From NCBI RefSeq assembly GCF_030505195.1, contig NZ_CP129672.1:5304501-5368500 (forward strand): a stretch of 64,000 bases of DNA, read 5' to 3'. Below are positions 1 to 10,116 of the stretch, one piece after another. Origin of the DNA: Comamonas testosteroni (GTDB lineage Bacteria > Pseudomonadota > Gammaproteobacteria > Burkholderiales > Burkholderiaceae_C). The notes under the pieces were generated by a model. It had not been told where the DNA came from and searched no databases. It saw only the letters and a list, made by a program, of their open reading frames with translations. Every line of letters starts with the position of its first letter. The first letter of the stretch is position 1. Made by a program: the position numbers and the translations under genes.

Positions 1-1
1 G

Positions 2-1633
<1,632 letters not shown>

Positions 1634-1663
1634 GTCGACTGTAGAAGCAGCAAGGAGGGCCAC

Positions 1664-2710
1664 ATGAACAAATTGCGACGCAAACCCGTTGTGGGCCTGG
1701 CCCTGGGCAGCGGCTCCGCAAGAGGCTGGGCGCATTTTGGTGTGCTGCGCGCGCTGCGCGAGGCTGGTGTCAGCCCCGACGTCATCTGCGGCACTTCCAT
1801 TGGCTCATTGGTCGGTGCAACCTATGCGGCCGGAGAAATGGATGCCTTCGAGAGCTGGGTGCTGGGCCTGGGCAAACGCAAGGTCTTCGGCTTCATGGAC
1901 TTCAATCTGGGCGGCGGATTGCTCAAGGGCGAGAAGATCCTCGAGTTCTGGCGCGAGAATTTCGTCCAGGAAACCGTGGAGCAACTGAGCACTCCGTTCG
2001 GCTGCGTTGCCACCGATCTGCAGACAGGTGCCGAGGTCTGGCTGCGCAAGGGCTCGATTGCCGAGGCTGTGCGCGCGTCCATCGCCTTGCCCGGCCTGTT
2101 CACGCCCGTGATGCGGGAGGGGCGACTGCTGGTCGATGGCGGTTTGGTCAACCCGGTGCCGGTGTCGCTGGCGCGCGCTATGGGCGCTGACATCGTCATC
2201 GCCGTCGATTTGAATGCCGACATCATGCGCAGGCATATGAAGCCCGTGGATATGAGCGAGAGCGAGCTCAATCTGCATGCCCGCGAGCTCAGGGTCTCGC
2301 AACTGCATCTGGAAGAGGAAGAGCCCCCGGTACCGCTGGGCCAGATTCCCGAAGCTCTGGCGGCGAATGGCTCACCGCTCGGTTGGACGGGCGCATGGAA
2401 GCGCAGCATGACGAGCGTGAAGACCTTGTCCTCATCCGTCATGCGCAGGGGGCGCAAAGGGGAGGGAGATGTCGAGGACGATGCTTCCGCGCCTGTGCCC
2501 TCGCTGGTCAATGTGGTCATGGCCAGTGTCAACATCATGCAGATGCGCATCACCCGCAGTCGCATGGCGGGTGACCCGGCCGAGGTGCTGATTGCTCCGC
2601 GCCTCTCGCATGTCGGGCTGATGGACTTCTACCGTGGGCGCGAGTCCATCGATGAGGGCTATGCTGCAACCCAGCTGGCATTGCCTGCGCTCAAGGACTG
2701 GGGTCTTTAG
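1664..2710 (+). CDS. Patatin-like phospholipase (RssA/NTE family)
   Basis: 348-residue patatin-domain protein, a predicted Ser-Asp dyad lipid acyl hydrolase. The oxyanion loop is GSGSARGW (about residues 15-22), the nucleophile elbow is GTSIG (Ser45) and the dyad aspartate lies in DGG (Asp158). The ATG at 1664 is preceded by AAGGAGG at 1652-1658, a strong ribosome binding site. It starts 30 bases after ligA stops and is probably co-transcribed with it. The C-terminal third (after about residue 200) is specific to this bacterial subgroup and carries no motif I recognise. The substrate is unknown; RssA-like proteins are annotated only by fold. Confidence 0.9.
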   Translation: MNKLRRKPVVGLALGSGSARGWAHFGVLRALREAGVSPDVICGTSIGSLVGATYAAGEMDAFESWVLGLGKRKVFGFMDFNLGGGLLKGEKILEFWRENFVQETVEQLSTPFGCVATDLQTGAEVWLRKGSIAEAVRASIALPGLFTPVMREGRLLVDGGLVNPVPVSLARAMGADIVIAVDLNADIMRRHMKPVDMSESELNLHARELRVSQLHLEEEEPPVPLGQIPEALAANGSPLGWTGAWKRSMTSVKTLSSSVMRRGRKGEGDVEDDASAPVPSLVNVVMASVNIMQMRITRSRMAGDPAEVLIAPRLSHVGLMDFYRGRESIDEGYAATQLALPALKDWGL

Positions 2711-2753
2711 CCTGGGGCACACGCGGCTTTGGAGTGCCGAGGACGCAGCCTGC

Positions 2754-3104
2754 TCAGCTGCGGATATAGGTCCAGCCATCCTGCTGCATGCGGGCGATGG
2801 CTTCGACGGCGCCCATGGGCAGCACCTGAATATTGTCCGGTGCGCTGATGCCTGCATTCCTGAGCGTGTTGGGGCACAGCAGCACATGTGCCAGAGCCGG
2901 TCCCATGTCGTCCGGCTGCTCCAGGACGGCTTGCACGGCCTGGGCATTGACGACAATCCAGACCTCCAGCTCAGGGTTGGCGGCTTTCAGGTTCTTGAAG
3001 TTGCCGCGCGCGCGCAGCAGTGCTTGCGTGCTGGGGGCGTGCAGCACGATGCGAGTCTCGGGGCGCAGTGCGGGCAGCAGGGTGTTCCAGTCGGGTTGGC
3101 TCAT
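2754..3104 (-). CDS. DsrE/DsrF-like family protein
   Basis: 116-residue small soluble protein with the alternating beta-alpha pattern of the DsrE/DsrF/YchN fold (RIVLHAPST, ELEVWIVVNAQAV, HVLLCPNTLRNAG, QVLPMGAVEAIARMQQDGWTYI). The cysteine in the LLCPNTLRNAG segment is where DsrE-like proteins often carry a reactive or sulfur-carrying cysteine. The ATG at 3104 (MSQPDWN) is preferred over an upstream in-frame codon. It converges with the phospholipase gene and lies downstream of the dsb-like operon on the same strand, in keeping with a thiol or sulfur theme, but its function is not shown. Confidence 0.7.
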   Translation of the reverse strand: MSQPDWNTLLPALRPETRIVLHAPSTQALLRARGNFKNLKAANPELEVWIVVNAQAVQAVLEQPDDMGPALAHVLLCPNTLRNAGISAPDNIQVLPMGAVEAIARMQQDGWTYIRS

Positions 3105-3180
3105 GGTATTTGGGCAGATTTGCCAGCGCAATGATAGCTGCTTGCAAATTATGTGTACTGGCTATGCGGCGGTTTGAATC

Positions 3181-4086
3181 CTAATGTGGGGGCGACTTGG
3201 CAGGAGCTTTGTCCATCAACTCGTCCAGCAGTCCGGGAGGCATGCCGGTGCGGATCTGCACCACTCCCTGGGCATTCTTCCAGATCGTCGCGGGTGTGGC
3301 ACGCAGGCCTGCATTGCTCATCAGCGCGGCGTTGTTGGCCAGTGCGTCGCGGGCCGACAGGGGGATGCGCTGCAGCGGTGCAATACCCAGGGCATCGGGA
3401 TTCTTGCCATGAGCGTCGGCATAGGCCATGGCGTGGCTGGCAAGAGCTTGCTCGGGTGCCTTGGAGGCCAGAATGGCGGCGGCCTTGCCTTCGCTGCTGG
3501 GGCGCAGCATGCCCACCAGAACATGGCGCAACTGCAACTGGCCAGCCTGCACCAGTGGCCTGGCATCGCGCCAGAGCTGGTTGCAATAGGGGCAGTTGGG
3601 ATCGGTGAACACATAGGCGATGCGGGCGGCATCGGGCCTGCCGTCGCCAATCCAGTGCGTACGCTCCAGATCGGTCCAGAACTCCTGACCCATGGGCTTT
3701 TGCACGGCATTGTGCAAGGCCTTGGCGTTGACGTCCTTGCCCTGGGCATCAATGACGGTGCCAATCACCCAGTGCTTGCCGTCAGGCATGCGGTAGATGG
3801 GAATGGGCTGCTGGTCGCGGTAGGCGGCCCAGGCCTTGAGGCCGCCGGAGCTCTGCATCGGGCCTACGATCTGCAGGCCTTGCTCGGCGAGAAACTGTGC
3901 TGAGGGCAGGTCGCTGCTTGCCGCACTGCTTGCTGCAGCGCTGCTGGCGGCAATTACGTCGCGGGTATAGGCGACGGCCACCACGGTGGCTGCGGCTGCA
4001 GCGAAGATGGGGAGCGTCAGCGCCGCCAATTGGCGTGACAGGGGCTGTATACGTGGCACGATAAACCTTTGTCCATCTTGAGTCAT
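3181..4086 (-). CDS. dsbG: DsbG/DsbC-like thiol:disulfide interchange protein
   Basis: 301-residue periplasmic thioredoxin-fold protein. An N-terminal membrane anchor or uncleaved signal (residues 17-41) is followed by an Ala/Ser-rich linker, a DsbC/G-type N-terminal domain and a thioredoxin domain with NCPYC (Cys165, Cys168) and the cis-proline loop TPATIW. CPYC is the active site found in E. coli DsbG. Its predicted role is to isomerise disulfides or protect single periplasmic cysteines, which needs a reducing partner. Its ATG overlaps the stop codon of the upstream TlpA-fusion gene by four bases (ATGA), so the two are translationally coupled and the fusion protein is the likely electron donor. 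Confidence 0.88.
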   Translation of the reverse strand: MTQDGQRFIVPRIQPLSRQLAALTLPIFAAAAATVVAVAYTRDVIAASSAAASSAASSDLPSAQFLAEQGLQIVGPMQSSGGLKAWAAYRDQQPIPIYRMPDGKHWVIGTVIDAQGKDVNAKALHNAVQKPMGQEFWTDLERTHWIGDGRPDAARIAYVFTDPNCPYCNQLWRDARPLVQAGQLQLRHVLVGMLRPSSEGKAAAILASKAPEQALASHAMAYADAHGKNPDALGIAPLQRIPLSARDALANNAALMSNAGLRATPATIWKNAQGVVQIRTGMPPGLLDELMDKAPAKSPPH

Positions 4087-5546
4087 GGGGCCTGTGTTGG
4101 AGGCGCAATGGTGCGCAACTGCTCGCTCAGGCTGGCGCGGGAGAGCTCCCCCGTACGCGTGGACCGCAGGTGTCCGTTCGCGTCATAGAAATAGGTGGAT
4201 GGCAGGGAGCGTTGCTGCCAGTGCTGACCGGCAAGCTGGTCGGGGTCCAGGAGCACCTGGGCAGGGGGCAGAGGCATGGACTGCAAATAGCGCAGCACTG
4301 CAGCGGCGTCTTCTCCCTGGTTGATCCAGATGAAACGCACGCCTGGATGGTCTTTTTGCGCTTGGGCCAGTACCGGCATCTCGCGCTTGCAGGGTGGGCA
4401 CCAACTGGCCCAGAGGTTGATGACCAGCGGTTGGCCGCCGTAGCTGCGCAGATCCGTGGGCTGAGCGGCTGCGCTGACCAGCGTCAAAGAGGGGAGTGAA
4501 GACTCTGGAGGCTCAACCCAATTTCGCAGTGCGTAGGCTGCCATCAGGATGAAGGCTCCCACACCCAGGGACTGCAACACGCCACGTTTCAGGAGCGCAT
4601 GGCTGCGGCAGCTCCAGGCTGCCCAGAGAGCCGCCACCAGCAGTCCGGCCCAGAGGTTCCAGCCACCGTCGCGAATATCCAGAATTTGCAACACGCTGGC
4701 GGGAGATGCGCTCACGGGTGCCCAGTACTCGGGCCACCATTGCAAGACGTAGGCCGTGCGCGCCGCCACCAGTCCAGCAAGCGTGGCCTGAAGCAGCAGA
4801 GTCTCTACAGGCTGATTGCTTTGACGCTGCCTGAGTCGCGCCCACCACTGGCTGGCAAGCAATGCCAGGAATGCGGCAAGAGCCATGGTGGGCAGAGCGA
4901 GAGGGCCTATCCGCACACTGGCGGGCAAGGTCAGTGCCTGCAACAAGCCGGGTTGAGCTGCTTCGGTATTGCCTTCGCTCAGGGCTGGAGTAGGGGCATC
5001 CGCATTCCTGTCCATGCCTGCTTGAGCGGCGCTGATGCTCTGCTGCTGTACCGGGTAGCAGATGCCTATCTCGGCACAGCCTTGCCATTGCAGCTCCAGC
5101 GGCCATTGCGTCGACTGTTCAGGCAGCGCGGCCTGAATGCGCAACTCCCGGTGAAAGACCTGCACATGGCCAAAAAAAGCATCGCTCAGGGTCTGACTTT
5201 CAGGAATCTGCAGCGGTATTGGCTGACCCTGAGCATCGAGCATGCGCAACTGGTCGCGGTAGAGATAGTGACCAGGGGCAATGTTCCAATGCAGCTCCAG
5301 CAGGCGGCTGCCATCAGCCTCTGTCTTGACGGCGCTTTGCTCGGGGCGGACCAGCTCAAAAGCCTGTTCCGCAGTCAGGATTTCGGGTTGCGCAGAGGGC
5401 TTGTCGGCATCCAGGCTGGGCAGGGCCAGCGGCTGTGCCCAGGCAGTCATCCCCGTCAGCAGGACTGAAAGCAGAACGATGGCTGCGGCAGGGCGAAGAG
5501 ACATGAATGGTGGTGGCTGAGCGTCTTGGATGAGGCGGTCGCGCAT
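4083..5546 (-). CDS. DsbD-alpha / Lgt-like membrane / TlpA-thioredoxin fusion protein
   Basis: 487-residue protein with an unusual domain order. Residues 15-38 form a signal peptide. Residues about 55-170 match the periplasmic alpha domain of DsbD, with its redox pair in QGCAEIGICYP (Cys157, Cys163). Residues about 210-345 are hydrophobic and resemble prolipoprotein diacylglyceryl transferase (IGPLAL, AARTAYVL, DIRDGGWNLWAGLL), but the catalytic HGG is replaced by WAG and the GxGRxGN arginine segment is missing, so it is probably only a membrane module. Residues about 352-487 form a TlpA/ResA thioredoxin domain with WCPPC (Cys383, Cys386). The membrane part lacks the paired cysteines of true DsbD. 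Start 5546 or 5504 (MSLRPAAAIVLLS); neither has a strong Shine-Dalgarno sequence. First gene of an operon with the DsbG-like gene. Confidence 0.82.
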   Translation of the reverse strand: MRDRLIQDAQPPPFMSLRPAAAIVLLSVLLTGMTAWAQPLALPSLDADKPSAQPEILTAEQAFELVRPEQSAVKTEADGSRLLELHWNIAPGHYLYRDQLRMLDAQGQPIPLQIPESQTLSDAFFGHVQVFHRELRIQAALPEQSTQWPLELQWQGCAEIGICYPVQQQSISAAQAGMDRNADAPTPALSEGNTEAAQPGLLQALTLPASVRIGPLALPTMALAAFLALLASQWWARLRQRQSNQPVETLLLQATLAGLVAARTAYVLQWWPEYWAPVSASPASVLQILDIRDGGWNLWAGLLVAALWAAWSCRSHALLKRGVLQSLGVGAFILMAAYALRNWVEPPESSLPSLTLVSAAAQPTDLRSYGGQPLVINLWASWCPPCKREMPVLAQAQKDHPGVRFIWINQGEDAAAVLRYLQSMPLPPAQVLLDPDQLAGQHWQQRSLPSTYFYDANGHLRSTRTGELSRASLSEQLRTIAPPTQAP

Positions 5547-5560
5547 TTTGGGTGGAAGGG

Positions 5561-5577
5561 ATTAAGTAGGGGTTAAC
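5561..5577 (-). promoter_or_regulatory. Candidate response-regulator box (PmrA/QseB-like direct repeat)
   Basis: On the minus strand this reads GTTAAC-CCCTA-CTTAAT, a direct hexamer repeat with 5-base spacing that matches the YTTAAT-N5-YTTAAT type bound by PmrA/QseB-family OmpR regulators. It lies between the divergent redox operon and the response-regulator gene. A second copy is at 8212-8228. Binding is inferred. Confidence 0.45.
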
Positions 5578-5688
5578 GCTGCGAAAAGATAAATCTGCGA
5601 TGCTCGGCCGATTCGGATAAACAAGGCGCGTAACGGGTACTCACATCTCTGGATGTGATGGTGCGGGTGGCGGTTGCGCAGTGAAAAA

Positions 5689-6363
5689 ATGCATGTGCTG
5701 TTAGTGGAAGATAACGCTTTGGTCGCCAGCGGGGTGAAGGCGGGCCTGCAGCTACAGGGCTTTGGCGTGGACGTGGTGGGTTGCGCCAGCCAGGCTGATG
5801 CGGCGCTCAAATCCTCCCACTTCGATGTGTGTGTGCTGGATCTGGGTTTGCCCGATGAGGACGGTCTGCATCTGCTGGCGCGGTGGCGCCGGCAGGGGCT
5901 GGAGCTGCCGGTGCTGGTGCTGACCGCACGTGATGCAGTGGGCCAGCGGATCGAAGGCTTGCAGACGGGGGCTGACGACTATCTGGTCAAACCCTTCGAT
6001 CTGCACGAGCTGGCGGCGCGGCTGCATGCGCTGCTGCGCCGGGCGGCGGGGCGTACCGTGGACTGGATTGTGCTGGGCGATGTCAAAGTGGATCTGGCCG
6101 CCGGCCAGGCCATGCGTGAGGGCAGCATCGTGGACCTGTCGCGTCGTGAATGGGCGTTGCTGCGCGCACTCCTGCAGTCGCCGGGGCGAGTGCTGAGCCC
6201 TGAGCAACTGCGCGACAGCCTCTATGGTTACAGTCTTGATGTGGAGAGCAACGCGGTCAATGTGCATGTGCACCATCTGCGTCGCAAGCTGGGCTCGGAC
6301 ATGGTGGAGACCGTGCGTGGCGTGGGCTTCAGGTTGGGGCGCGTGCAGGCAGGCAGTTGCTGA
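5689..6363 (+). CDS. OmpR-family response regulator (QseB/PmrA-like)
   Basis: 224-residue two-component response regulator. The receiver domain has the acidic pair in VEDN, the phospho-acceptor aspartate in LDLGLPD, the threonine in LTARD and the lysine in VKPFD. A winged-helix OmpR/PhoB DNA-binding domain follows (LSRREWALLRALLQSPGRVLS; NAVNVHVHHLRRKLG). The ATG at 5689 gives the usual MHVLLVEDN start; an in-frame TTG at 5674 is less likely. The stop overlaps the kinase start (TGATG), so the pair is coupled. Its CTTAAT-type boxes are at 5561 and 8212. The nearest named relatives are QseB, PmrA and TctD; the signal is unknown. Confidence 0.93.
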   Translation: MHVLLVEDNALVASGVKAGLQLQGFGVDVVGCASQADAALKSSHFDVCVLDLGLPDEDGLHLLARWRRQGLELPVLVLTARDAVGQRIEGLQTGADDYLVKPFDLHELAARLHALLRRAAGRTVDWIVLGDVKVDLAAGQAMREGSIVDLSRREWALLRALLQSPGRVLSPEQLRDSLYGYSLDVESNAVNVHVHHLRRKLGSDMVETVRGVGFRLGRVQAGSC

Positions 6364-8186
6364 TGCGCAGCCTGCGGGTCCGTTTGCTGGTCTGGCTTTG
6401 TCTGGCGCTGTGCACTTTGTGGGGCGGTGTGGCCGCCTGGATGTTTGCCGGCATGAGGCATGAGCTGCGCTCCGTGCTCGACGATCGACTGATTGCATCG
6501 GCCCGCATGGTGGCAGGCATTGTCCACCAGTTCAAGCCGCACAACGCCAGTCCCGAGGACTGGGGTCCCATGCTCAATGTGGTGGCACGTGATGGTGTGG
6601 CTTGTGAGGTCAGCATGATTCGCAGCGAAGTGCATACCGCACCTGCGCATGATGCTATGGATTCGGAAGCAAATGCTGTGTCGGACGAAGTGGGCGGAAA
6701 GGCGGCTCGCCCGGCACTGATTCCGGCATCTCCGTTGGATGTGCCGCGCGCCGGAACCGTAAAGACCGACCGTGCCGGGGAATCCGCAAATACGGCTCCC
6801 GAGCGGGCGACCGAGCCTGCCGATTCTCATGTGCTGGCTCGCACTGCGGATGCGCCCAGCTTCCAGGGGCCGCTGCCGCTGGGCTTCTCGAGCATCACCA
6901 AAGGCGGCAAGCCCTGGCGCACCTATGTGTTTGAGGAGCACGGTGTGCGCATTGCGACGGCCGACCGCATCGATGTGCGCGAGGGACTGATCCATGGTTT
7001 CGCCTACACCATCATCCTGCCCTTTGTGCTGGCGCTGCTGGCCAGCATGGTGTTGATGTGGTGGGGGGTGACGCGCGGCCTGCACCCTCTTGAGTCGCTG
7101 CGCCAGGAGTTGAGCGAGCGTCCGCCCGGAGATGATTCTCCCGTGGTGCAAGGCAGGCAGGTCAAGGAGCTGGCGCCACTGGTGCAGACCATCAATCACT
7201 TGCTGCAGCGTGTGCACAGAGCCATTGAGCGTGAGCGTCGCTGGAGCGACGATGCAGCCCATGAACTGCGCACTCCGCTGACTGCCGTCAAAACCCATGT
7301 GCAGGTGGCGCAGATGGCGGTGGCCAATGCGGGGTCTCAGATGGTGGCTTTGAGGGATCAGCCCGGCGCTGGCACAGTGAGTGCTGTTCCCAGGCCGATT
7401 TCGGAGACCGCGCAGTGGCAGATGACCCGGCAGGCGCTGGAGCAGGCGGGGGAAGGCGTGGAGCATTTGCAGCACACGCTGGAGCAATTGCTGCTCTTGG
7501 CCAGGCTGGATTGTCAGCCGGTGAGCGAATATGCAGGAGGTTCTCGTGCCATGGCTTGCGGTAGCGAACCCGCCTGTGCTTGGGAGGCTCTGGAAAAAGC
7601 CTGGGGGTTGGCCGCCACGGCCATTCCTTCGGGCTCGCAGCGCCTGCGCTGGTTGCCTCAGCAAGCCCTGAATGACGCCAGGCTGCAGGACTTGCGCGTG
7701 GCCGTGCCTCAGCCCCTGCTGGTGTCGGCATTGCGCAATCTGATGGAAAATGCCTTGCGCTATGGGCGGCAGGCAGCTGACGAGCAGGGCGACTCTGCGG
7801 TGCTGCTGGGCCTGCGCCATATCCCGGAGCTGGCGCAGGTCGGCGGCGACAAGCTGCAGGCGACGCTTGTCAATCCTGCCGGTTATGTGGAGTTCACGGT
7901 GGTCGACCATGGGCCAGGGCTGAGCAGCGAGGACTGTGCCGTGGCGACCCAGCGCTTCTGGCGCAAGCAGCATCAGGCCCATGGCAGCGGTCTGGGGCTG
8001 GCGATTGTGCAGCGCATTGCACAGTGCAGCGATGGTGAGCTGGAGTTGCTGCCTTTGGCGCAGTGGCGGCAGCATAAGGGCTATGCGTTCGAGCAAATGC
8101 AAGACGGCCTGGCGCCAGAAGCGGTGACGGGGCTGGTGGTGCGTTTATGCCTGCCGGTGAAGTCCTGTGCTGCGCCGCCTGATTAG
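6363..8186 (+). CDS. Sensor histidine kinase (QseC/TctE-like)
   Basis: 607-residue membrane histidine kinase paired with the upstream regulator; start and stop overlap by one base. Transmembrane segment 1 lies near the N terminus (LLVWLCLALCTLWGGVAAWMF) and segment 2 just before the kinase core (IILPFVLALLASMVLMWWGV). Between them is a long Ala/Pro-rich periplasmic sensor part. The H box is DDAAHELRTPL with His300. The ATPase domain shows NLMENALRYG (N box), VVDHGPGL (G1) and GSGLGLAIVQRIA (G2). The sensor domain has an insertion (about residues 95-165) and the catalytic core carries extra loops compared with short QseC kinases. The ligand is unknown; its neighbours suggest periplasmic redox or sulfur stress. 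Confidence 0.92.
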   Translation: MRSLRVRLLVWLCLALCTLWGGVAAWMFAGMRHELRSVLDDRLIASARMVAGIVHQFKPHNASPEDWGPMLNVVARDGVACEVSMIRSEVHTAPAHDAMDSEANAVSDEVGGKAARPALIPASPLDVPRAGTVKTDRAGESANTAPERATEPADSHVLARTADAPSFQGPLPLGFSSITKGGKPWRTYVFEEHGVRIATADRIDVREGLIHGFAYTIILPFVLALLASMVLMWWGVTRGLHPLESLRQELSERPPGDDSPVVQGRQVKELAPLVQTINHLLQRVHRAIERERRWSDDAAHELRTPLTAVKTHVQVAQMAVANAGSQMVALRDQPGAGTVSAVPRPISETAQWQMTRQALEQAGEGVEHLQHTLEQLLLLARLDCQPVSEYAGGSRAMACGSEPACAWEALEKAWGLAATAIPSGSQRLRWLPQQALNDARLQDLRVAVPQPLLVSALRNLMENALRYGRQAADEQGDSAVLLGLRHIPELAQVGGDKLQATLVNPAGYVEFTVVDHGPGLSSEDCAVATQRFWRKQHQAHGSGLGLAIVQRIAQCSDGELELLPLAQWRQHKGYAFEQMQDGLAPEAVTGLVVRLCLPVKSCAAPPD

Positions 8187-8211
8187 TCAGCTTGGGGCAA
8201 TTGTTTGCAGC

Positions 8212-8228
8212 ATTAATTGGCTCTTAAT
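8212..8228 (+). promoter_or_regulatory. Candidate response-regulator box upstream of the cytochrome genes
   Basis: ATTAAT-TGGCT-CTTAAT, a direct hexamer repeat with 5-base spacing like the box at 5561-5577. It is about 137 bases before the cytochrome c4 start and just downstream of the kinase gene. It may link the two-component system to the cytochromes (inference). Confidence 0.4.
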
Positions 8229-8364
8229 CTTCTGTAGGTATCTTCGGGCAATGTGCTTGCTGTCATCGGGCTGCTTTGGCTCGCGACATGCTAGGTCAAA
8301 CGTCGGCGTTCAGCAAACGCCTGATGTGCGGCAGATCTGAGCCGCTTAAACCTCCATTCCCAAG

Positions 8365-9084
8365 ATGAATCGCTTGAACACAAAGACTCTGCCCCGGTCG
8401 TGGGTGGCTGTCGGCATTTCCATGCTGATGGCGACCAGCGCCTGGGCTCAAGAACCTGCTGCCGCCAAGGCTGCATTGAGCGGCAATGCCGCTGCCGGTG
8501 CAAAGATTGCTCAGTCTGGCTCTGCCGGCGGTGCGGCTGCCTGCGTCACCTGCCATGGTGCCAAGGGCGAGGGCCAGCCTGGCTTCCCCGCACTGGCGGG
8601 TCAGCACGCCGGTTACCTGGAGCGTCAGCTGAACCAGCTGGCGGCTGGTGCTCGTCAGTCGGCTGTCATGGCTCCCATGGCCAAGGCCTTGAGCGAGCAG
8701 GAACGCGCGGATGTGGCCGCCTATTACGCCAGCCTGCAACTGCCCATCAAGAGCGTGCGCGGTGCCTTGCCCGGCAAGAGCGACGATAGCGGTGCCTGGT
8801 TGGTCGAGCGTGGTCGCTGGGCCGACGGCATTCCAGCCTGTGCGCAGTGCCATGGTCCCGGTGGCGTGGGTGTGGGCAAGGACTTTCCGGCCATCGGCCA
8901 TCTATCCGCCGACTACATGCAAAGTCAGATCGATGCCTGGAACAAGGGGCAGCGCGAGGCCGGCCCACTGGGTCTGATGGGAGCTGTGGCCAAGAAGCTC
9001 ACGGCCGATGACGTCAAGGCCGTTGCTGCGTACTACCAGCGCCTGCACAACCCCGCTGCTGCCGCAGCAACCACCAAGCCTTAA
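8365..9084 (+). CDS. Diheme cytochrome c4-type protein (TsdB-like)
   Basis: 239-residue exported cytochrome. A signal peptide (about residues 1-28, ending AWA-QE) precedes two class I cytochrome domains with CVTCH (Cys60, Cys63, His64) and CAQCH (Cys159, Cys162, His163), each followed by a candidate methionine ligand. This is the length and layout of cytochrome c4. It lies 17 bases before a TsdA-like thiosulfate dehydrogenase gene, the arrangement known for TsdB, the diheme electron acceptor of TsdA. It probably passes electrons from TsdA towards the terminal oxidase. Confidence 0.85.
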   Translation: MNRLNTKTLPRSWVAVGISMLMATSAWAQEPAAAKAALSGNAAAGAKIAQSGSAGGAAACVTCHGAKGEGQPGFPALAGQHAGYLERQLNQLAAGARQSAVMAPMAKALSEQERADVAAYYASLQLPIKSVRGALPGKSDDSGAWLVERGRWADGIPACAQCHGPGGVGVGKDFPAIGHLSADYMQSQIDAWNKGQREAGPLGLMGAVAKKLTADDVKAVAAYYQRLHNPAAAAATTKP

Positions 9085-9101
9085 GAGTTCGGGAGTTGAC
9101 A

Positions 9102-10079
9102 ATGTCGGACAAACAACAAGCTGCTTCCAAGAGCTCCAATCTCGCTGAATACGCCGTGGTGGCCTGCCTGTTCGCAGGTCTGGGCGGCGCGCTCTGGTAT
9201 GGCATGAGCATCAGCAGCCCCAAGAAAGCCGAAGAACCAGCCAAGGTGGCCGCGCCTGCTGCAGAAGCCAAGGCCGTGACAGTGGCCGCCAAGCCTGGCG
9301 AATTCACACCTCCCGGCGTCAGCGACTACCCGGAAGGCCCCATGGGCGAGTGGGTGCGCCGTGGCGAAGCGATCTTCACACGCACCCCGGTCAATGCCGT
9401 AGGCTTCTCGGGCAACCCGCTGAGCTGCACCAATTGCCACCTCGATGCGGGTCGCTTGAAGGGCGCTGCCCCCATGTGGGGGGCATACCCCATGTATCCG
9501 GCCTATCGCAAGAAGACCGACCATGTGGACACTTTTGCTGAGCGCGTGCGCGGCTGCTTCATGTACTCCATGAATGGCAAGGCGCCGGACGACGGCCATG
9601 ACATTCTGGTGGCACTGGAGTCCTATGCCTACTGGATGGCTCAGAAGGCCCCCACGGGCGAGAAGTTGCCTGGTGCAGGTTTCAAGAAGGCGGGAAAGCC
9701 CGAAGAGACTCCCACCTATGAAGCCGGTGCCAAGGTTTATGAAGCCAAGTGCGCGTTATGCCACGCTGCAGACGGCAAGGGCCAGTTTGTCGGCGATGTG
9801 GCCGTGTTCCCGCCGCTGTGGGGCAAGGACTCCTATAACTGGGGTGCGGGCATGCATGACATCGACAAGGCTGCCAACTTCATCAAGAACAATATGCCTT
9901 ACGGCAATGCAACGCTGAGCGATCAGGAAGCCTGGGATGTGGCGACATTCATCAACAGCCAGGAGCGTGGCCAGGATCCTCGCTTCAACGGCAATCTGCA
10001 GGCAACGGCCGAAAAGCACCATGGCACATACTCCATGTACGGCAAGGAAGTGAACGGCAAGCTGCTCAAGGGTCTGTAA
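9102..10079 (+). CDS. tsdA: Diheme cytochrome c, thiosulfate dehydrogenase-like (TsdA)
   Basis: 325-residue periplasmic diheme cytochrome with an N-terminal membrane anchor (about residues 12-35). Heme motifs are CTNCH (Cys109, Cys112, His113) and CALCH (Cys217, Cys220, His221). Between them RVRGCFMYSMNGK places a cysteine (Cys152) where TsdA and SoxA-type enzymes have the unusual axial cysteine ligand of the active-site heme. TsdA joins two thiosulfates to tetrathionate. The ATG at 9102 is preferred over a TTG at 9096; GGGAG lies at 9091-9095. It is in an operon with the c4-type partner and ends before a strong terminator. The related COG3258 cytochromes of unknown substrate are the alternative. 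Confidence 0.75.
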   Translation: MSDKQQAASKSSNLAEYAVVACLFAGLGGALWYGMSISSPKKAEEPAKVAAPAAEAKAVTVAAKPGEFTPPGVSDYPEGPMGEWVRRGEAIFTRTPVNAVGFSGNPLSCTNCHLDAGRLKGAAPMWGAYPMYPAYRKKTDHVDTFAERVRGCFMYSMNGKAPDDGHDILVALESYAYWMAQKAPTGEKLPGAGFKKAGKPEETPTYEAGAKVYEAKCALCHAADGKGQFVGDVAVFPPLWGKDSYNWGAGMHDIDKAANFIKNNMPYGNATLSDQEAWDVATFINSQERGQDPRFNGNLQATAEKHHGTYSMYGKEVNGKLLKGL

Positions 10080-10116
10080 ATGGACGCTTGATCGGAGTCC
10101 GCTGGATGCCACTCAA

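Noticed and set aside
6228..8102. A 624-codon open frame on the minus strand opposite the histidine kinase
   Set aside because: Shadow of the kinase gene; Gln/His/Arg-rich composition and no motif.
9081..9599. Minus-strand frame opposite the TsdA-like gene
   Set aside because: Shadow frame; the plus-strand cytochrome with two heme motifs is clearly the gene.
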